DNA of 36,390 nucleotides. Source: Planctomycetia bacterium (GTDB taxonomy: Bacteria > Planctomycetota > Planctomycetia > Gemmatales > Gemmataceae). Positions 34,304 to 36,390 of the stretch are shown piece by piece. The stretch is from the NCBI GenBank assembly GCA_009918525.1, contig RGDT01000004.1:1-36390 (forward strand), given 5' to 3'. The notes under the pieces were generated by a model. The model searched no databases, had not been told where the DNA came from, and worked only from the letters and a program-made list of their open reading frames with translations. Each line of letters starts with the position of its first letter. Within the stretch, counting starts at the first letter, position 1. The translations under genes were made by a program, and so were the position numbers.

Positions 34304-34577
34304 CCGCTCGCCTGTACCACTGTCTCTTATACATTACCCACCAGTAGAGGTAATCGGCTTCCAGTTCGACAAACGGCCCGCTCACACAAGCCGAACCGCA
34401 GTTACTCACGGTCGGAGTGCAACACTCGCTTGGGATCGCGGTAGCATTAGTAAAAATGGGATGCACACCCAACCCCGCAGGGAGTGACGAAGGAAGTTTC
34501 GCAGGTGGAGGTTCCCCAGCAGACAAGGAACCGATGGCTAGACCGAATAAGAAACTAAGCGTCATGTACCGTTTCAT
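34248..34577 (-). CDS. BBP7-family outer-membrane beta-barrel protein, N-terminal part (frame broken)
   Basis: It starts at the ATG at 34577 with a signal peptide (MKRYMTLSFLFGLAIGSLSA), preceded by AAAAGGAG. A Cys-containing linker follows (SECCTPTVSNCGSACVSG), then the family's first strand FVELEADYLYWWV. The next residues are MYKRQ, encoded by the inserted mosaic-end bases, after which the reading leaves the barrel frame and ends at 34248 in unrelated residues. In intact BBP7 proteins the YL.WW motif is followed by a loop of some tens of residues before the strand that here begins the C-terminal piece, so a short segment is missing and the frame is shifted. Confidence 0.82.
   Translation of the reverse strand: MKRYMTLSFLFGLAIGSLSAGEPPPAKLPSSLPAGLGVHPIFTNATAIPSECCTPTVSNCGSACVSGPFVELEADYLYWWVMYKRQWYRRAGADRRPIGCTTRGDGLDR
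34320..34333. other. Tn5/Nextera mosaic-end remnant at a chimeric join
   Basis: Fourteen bases, read on the minus strand as TGTATAAGAGACAG, equal the inner 14 of the 19-base Tn5 mosaic end used in tagmentation libraries. They lie exactly at the point where the BBP7 gene loses its frame and some of its codons. On the minus strand the bases after GACAG continue with genuine barrel sequence, as expected for an insert joined to a partly trimmed adapter. Confidence 0.9.
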
Positions 34578-34637
34578 GATCGAAACTCCTTTTGGGTAGT
34601 AAGAATAATCGCGCGATGCTATCAGATCTGTAAACGT

Positions 34638-34794
34638 CTGAGCCGGATGCGATGGCGAGTGGGGCGTGTGAACGCCCCGATTCTTATGGTTTATGTCAAA
34701 AACTCGGAAGAATCGCGGCGTGTCAACACCCCGGTTCTCACGGGGCACGTCAACACCTCGGAAGAATTAGGGTGTTTACACACCCCGCTCAGCC
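34638..34794. repeat. Palindromic repeat family, copy 5 (longest)
   Basis: It begins CTGAGCCGGATGCG. The arms 34654-34685 and 34762-34794 are inverted relatives (GGCGAGTGGGGCGTGTGAACG against the complement of the right end), and between them sits a second pair of CGTGTCAAC/ACCCCGG segments, so the element looks like a tandem or partly duplicated copy. It occupies most of the 407-bp gap 34578-34984 upstream of the BBP7 gene. In the rest of that gap I see no gene. Confidence 0.68.
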
Positions 34795-34984
34795 ATCTGG
34801 TGAAAGGGATCGACACGGAATAGGTGTGACCATCGCGATAATGCAATCAGCCGATTCAAAGAGAGGTGGGATTGTATTGCTTGCAACCGATCTATCTGCC
34901 TTGACGGCATCGCGACCCGGCAGGAAGATATTAATTCACCCATTTGCTTGAGAATGCACATCGACTATCAGGAGGCATCTGGTC

Positions 34985-36238
34985 ATGAGTAACACTTATA
35001 CTTCGACAATCGAGGTGAGCGTGTGGAAAGAGCACGCGTGCATTACCTGCGGAACGAAATTCCGTTACCTGTTCAATCGCACCAAGCAAGGGCAGGGGGC
35101 GACGCCAGATGCGGCCAATAACAACGCTCATCAAGCTGTCATCAAGGCGCTCGAAAAAGAAGTGGATATGCAACCATGCCCCGGATGCGGAGTGTACCAA
35201 CCGGACATGATCGCGTCCCGGCGATCCAGTCGGCACTGGTGGACGTTCTGGTGTTCTGTGCCGGTCTTACTGCTTGTTTTCTTTCTTAGCCTAGCCGATG
35301 TGATCACCTATCCGCTCGATATTATTCTGTTGACGGCGGGTGCGGCATTGACGCTGCTGATTCATAGTGTGATTGATCTGATGAATCCTAATGTCGGTCT
35401 CGATGCTAATCTCCGTCTGGCCAAGGAGAAGCAAGAATCGGGCGACTTGTGGGTTCCCGAACAAAAGGATCACGAGAAAGCGACACAAACCAGACCCGGA
35501 ACCGGGTGGAATCTGGGACATGCTGCCGCTTATCTGTTGTTAGGATTGGGGGCCGTGGCGTTTCTGCTGCCGATGCTCCTTGTGTTGACATCGGGAGCAA
35601 CCACTCATTCGGGCTGGAATCCCCCAGCATTCGGACCGGGAGACGAGTCCTACGTCTACTTCAATAACCGAATCACCGCCGTCAAAGGTTACTGGACCGG
35701 AATGCCTCAGGTCGCCATTCTCAACTGGGAGTCGTTGGGAATTACCGGCCCGATGCCAATGCTCGCGGCTCGCTCCAATCAGAGCAATTGGGCCGGGACC
35801 ATCAACATCGGCTCCAAGGAGAGCAAAACGAATTCGCCGTTACTTTACGCCTATGTGACGTTCCCGAATGACGAACGGTTGATTGGCAAGTCGCTGCAAC
35901 TACGGATTAACATGAACGTGCGTTATCCGAAATTGATGTCTAATAGCCAGTACCAGGACGTGATGGAGAATTACCAGTACAACACAACAGTAACCCTATC
36001 AAAGAAGGCGGTAGGAGCTAACTATCGAGTTGCCTGGTGTTATGGAATGCTCGGTGGGTTGACTCTGGCCGTAGTTGGTGGCTTGGTGTTGCCGTTTGCT
36101 TCTCGTGCGTTTGCTCGACGAGCGAATCCGACGCAGATTTTCACTCCTGAACAACCGGCGGAAATGGACGCTGTCGAGGAAGTAACGGAAAATGGGTTAG
36201 AACGTACAGAGGGAATTCAACCCCGCAAAGAGGAATAA
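34985..36238 (+). CDS. Zinc-ribbon membrane protein of unknown function
   Basis: 417 residues, start backed by GGAGG 11 bases upstream. The N-terminal cytoplasmic part has two CxxC pairs (Cys19/Cys22 in CITCG, Cys65/Cys68 in CPGCG), a likely zinc ribbon split by a 42-residue helical stretch. Membrane segments follow at about 88-106, 112-130, 176-200 and 353-376. Between the third and fourth lies a soluble domain of about 150 residues (from GWNPPAFGPGDESYVYFNN onward) that should face the periplasm. The C-terminal tail is acidic. No family recognised. The next gene starts 5 bases after its stop, so the two form an operon. Confidence 0.82.
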   Translation: MSNTYTSTIEVSVWKEHACITCGTKFRYLFNRTKQGQGATPDAANNNAHQAVIKALEKEVDMQPCPGCGVYQPDMIASRRSSRHWWTFWCSVPVLLLVFFLSLADVITYPLDIILLTAGAALTLLIHSVIDLMNPNVGLDANLRLAKEKQESGDLWVPEQKDHEKATQTRPGTGWNLGHAAAYLLLGLGAVAFLLPMLLVLTSGATTHSGWNPPAFGPGDESYVYFNNRITAVKGYWTGMPQVAILNWESLGITGPMPMLAARSNQSNWAGTINIGSKESKTNSPLLYAYVTFPNDERLIGKSLQLRINMNVRYPKLMSNSQYQDVMENYQYNTTVTLSKKAVGANYRVAWCYGMLGGLTLAVVGGLVLPFASRAFARRANPTQIFTPEQPAEMDAVEEVTENGLERTEGIQPRKEE

Positions 36239-36243
36239 AAACC

Positions 36244-36390
36244 ATGATCGCGGTTTCTCTAACGACGGTGTTTACCTTTTTGCTCGCACTGTTGCCCGGC
36301 GGGCTGTGGTGTGCTTGGTTTCTCTTCGTTGTCCACTGGCCGAAGGTCTGGCCGGTCCTGGCTCGTGGAGGGTGGGTGGGTGTTGTGTTT
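36244..36390 (+). CDS. Membrane protein, N-terminal fragment (cut by window edge)
   Basis: An open frame of 49 codons runs from the ATG at 36244 to the right window edge. GAGGA lies about 9 bases upstream, inside the end of the preceding gene. The start MIAVSLTTVFTFLLALLPGGLWCAWFLFVV is one hydrophobic segment, and a second appears to begin at GWVGVVF. It is 5 bases downstream of the zinc-ribbon gene, so it is probably its partner. Nothing more can be said. Confidence 0.7.
   Translation, partial: MIAVSLTTVFTFLLALLPGGLWCAWFLFVVHWPKVWPVLARGGWVGVVF

Noticed and set aside
34300-34340. A true Tn5/IS50-like insertion in the BBP7 gene
   Set aside because: Only 14 bases of a mosaic end are present, with no transposase, no second end and no target duplication; an adapter-derived chimera explains it better.

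Overview
The window looks like a chromosomal segment from a member of the Planctomycetota, most likely a Gemmataceae-like organism. The reasons are lineage-typical families: an ECF sigma factor overlapping a large TPR Ser/Thr kinase, a cysteine-rich YTV-repeat surface protein, a TIGR03000-domain protein, a BBP7-type outer-membrane barrel, a DUF6807 (PmoA-like) protein, a Uma2 protein, and several secreted proteins of unknown function. Base composition is moderately GC-rich. I see no rRNA, tRNA, phage, insertion sequence or CRISPR array. The family assignment is inference, with no database search behind it.

Layout. 1-959 (-) is a truncated Tat-exported protein. 1172-5214 (+) is the sigma/kinase pair. 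5272-6538 (-) holds two small secreted orphan proteins, followed by a class III fructose-bisphosphatase (6701-8653, -). 8824-12773 (+) holds a HAD phosphatase, a DUF6807 protein and a secreted two-part alpha/beta hydrolase, a likely carbohydrate-linked group. 12940-15305 is an envelope block with the TIGR03000 protein and the YTV protein converging on a strong hairpin. An AT-rich gap of about 700 bp follows, then a lysine-rich secreted protein and a phosphate acyltransferase. 17386-19019 (-) is a MoxR ATPase plus an LTxxQ-type secreted protein, with a Uma2 protein diverging from it. 20015-25110 is mostly housekeeping: a PDZ protein, N-acetylglutamate synthase, thioredoxin reductase, a SHOCT-like membrane protein and ClpX. 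25181-34577 is a run of minus-strand genes: a metallo-beta-lactamase-fold hydrolase, an SDR reductase, a giant MFS/spermidine-synthase fusion, a PQQ beta-propeller, a metallophosphoesterase and the BBP7 barrel. The end holds a zinc-ribbon membrane protein and a truncated membrane protein, both on the plus strand.

Main points. (1) The BBP7 gene is broken at 34320-34333 by 14 bases identical to the inner end of the Tn5/Nextera mosaic end, which encode the tell-tale residues MYKRQ. This is almost certainly a library or assembly chimera, not biology. (2) At least five intergenic copies of a palindromic repeat family, sharing an outer CAGAGCCGGAAGC-like arm and an inner GCGAGYGGGG...CCCCG core, lie between genes in the window. 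A separate, nearly perfect 27-bp-stem hairpin sits at 19939-19998. (3) The YTV protein is built on an exact 16-residue period: twelve gap-free units in its first half and 16/32-residue units in its cysteine-rich second half. (4) The kinase sensor region contains at least five gap-free 48-residue helical repeats. (5) Thioredoxin reductase and the spermidine-synthase fusion carry lineage-type insertions of about 39 and about 130 residues. I did not find a convincing new multi-gene defence or mobile system; the repeat families and the repeat-protein architectures are the best candidates for new description.
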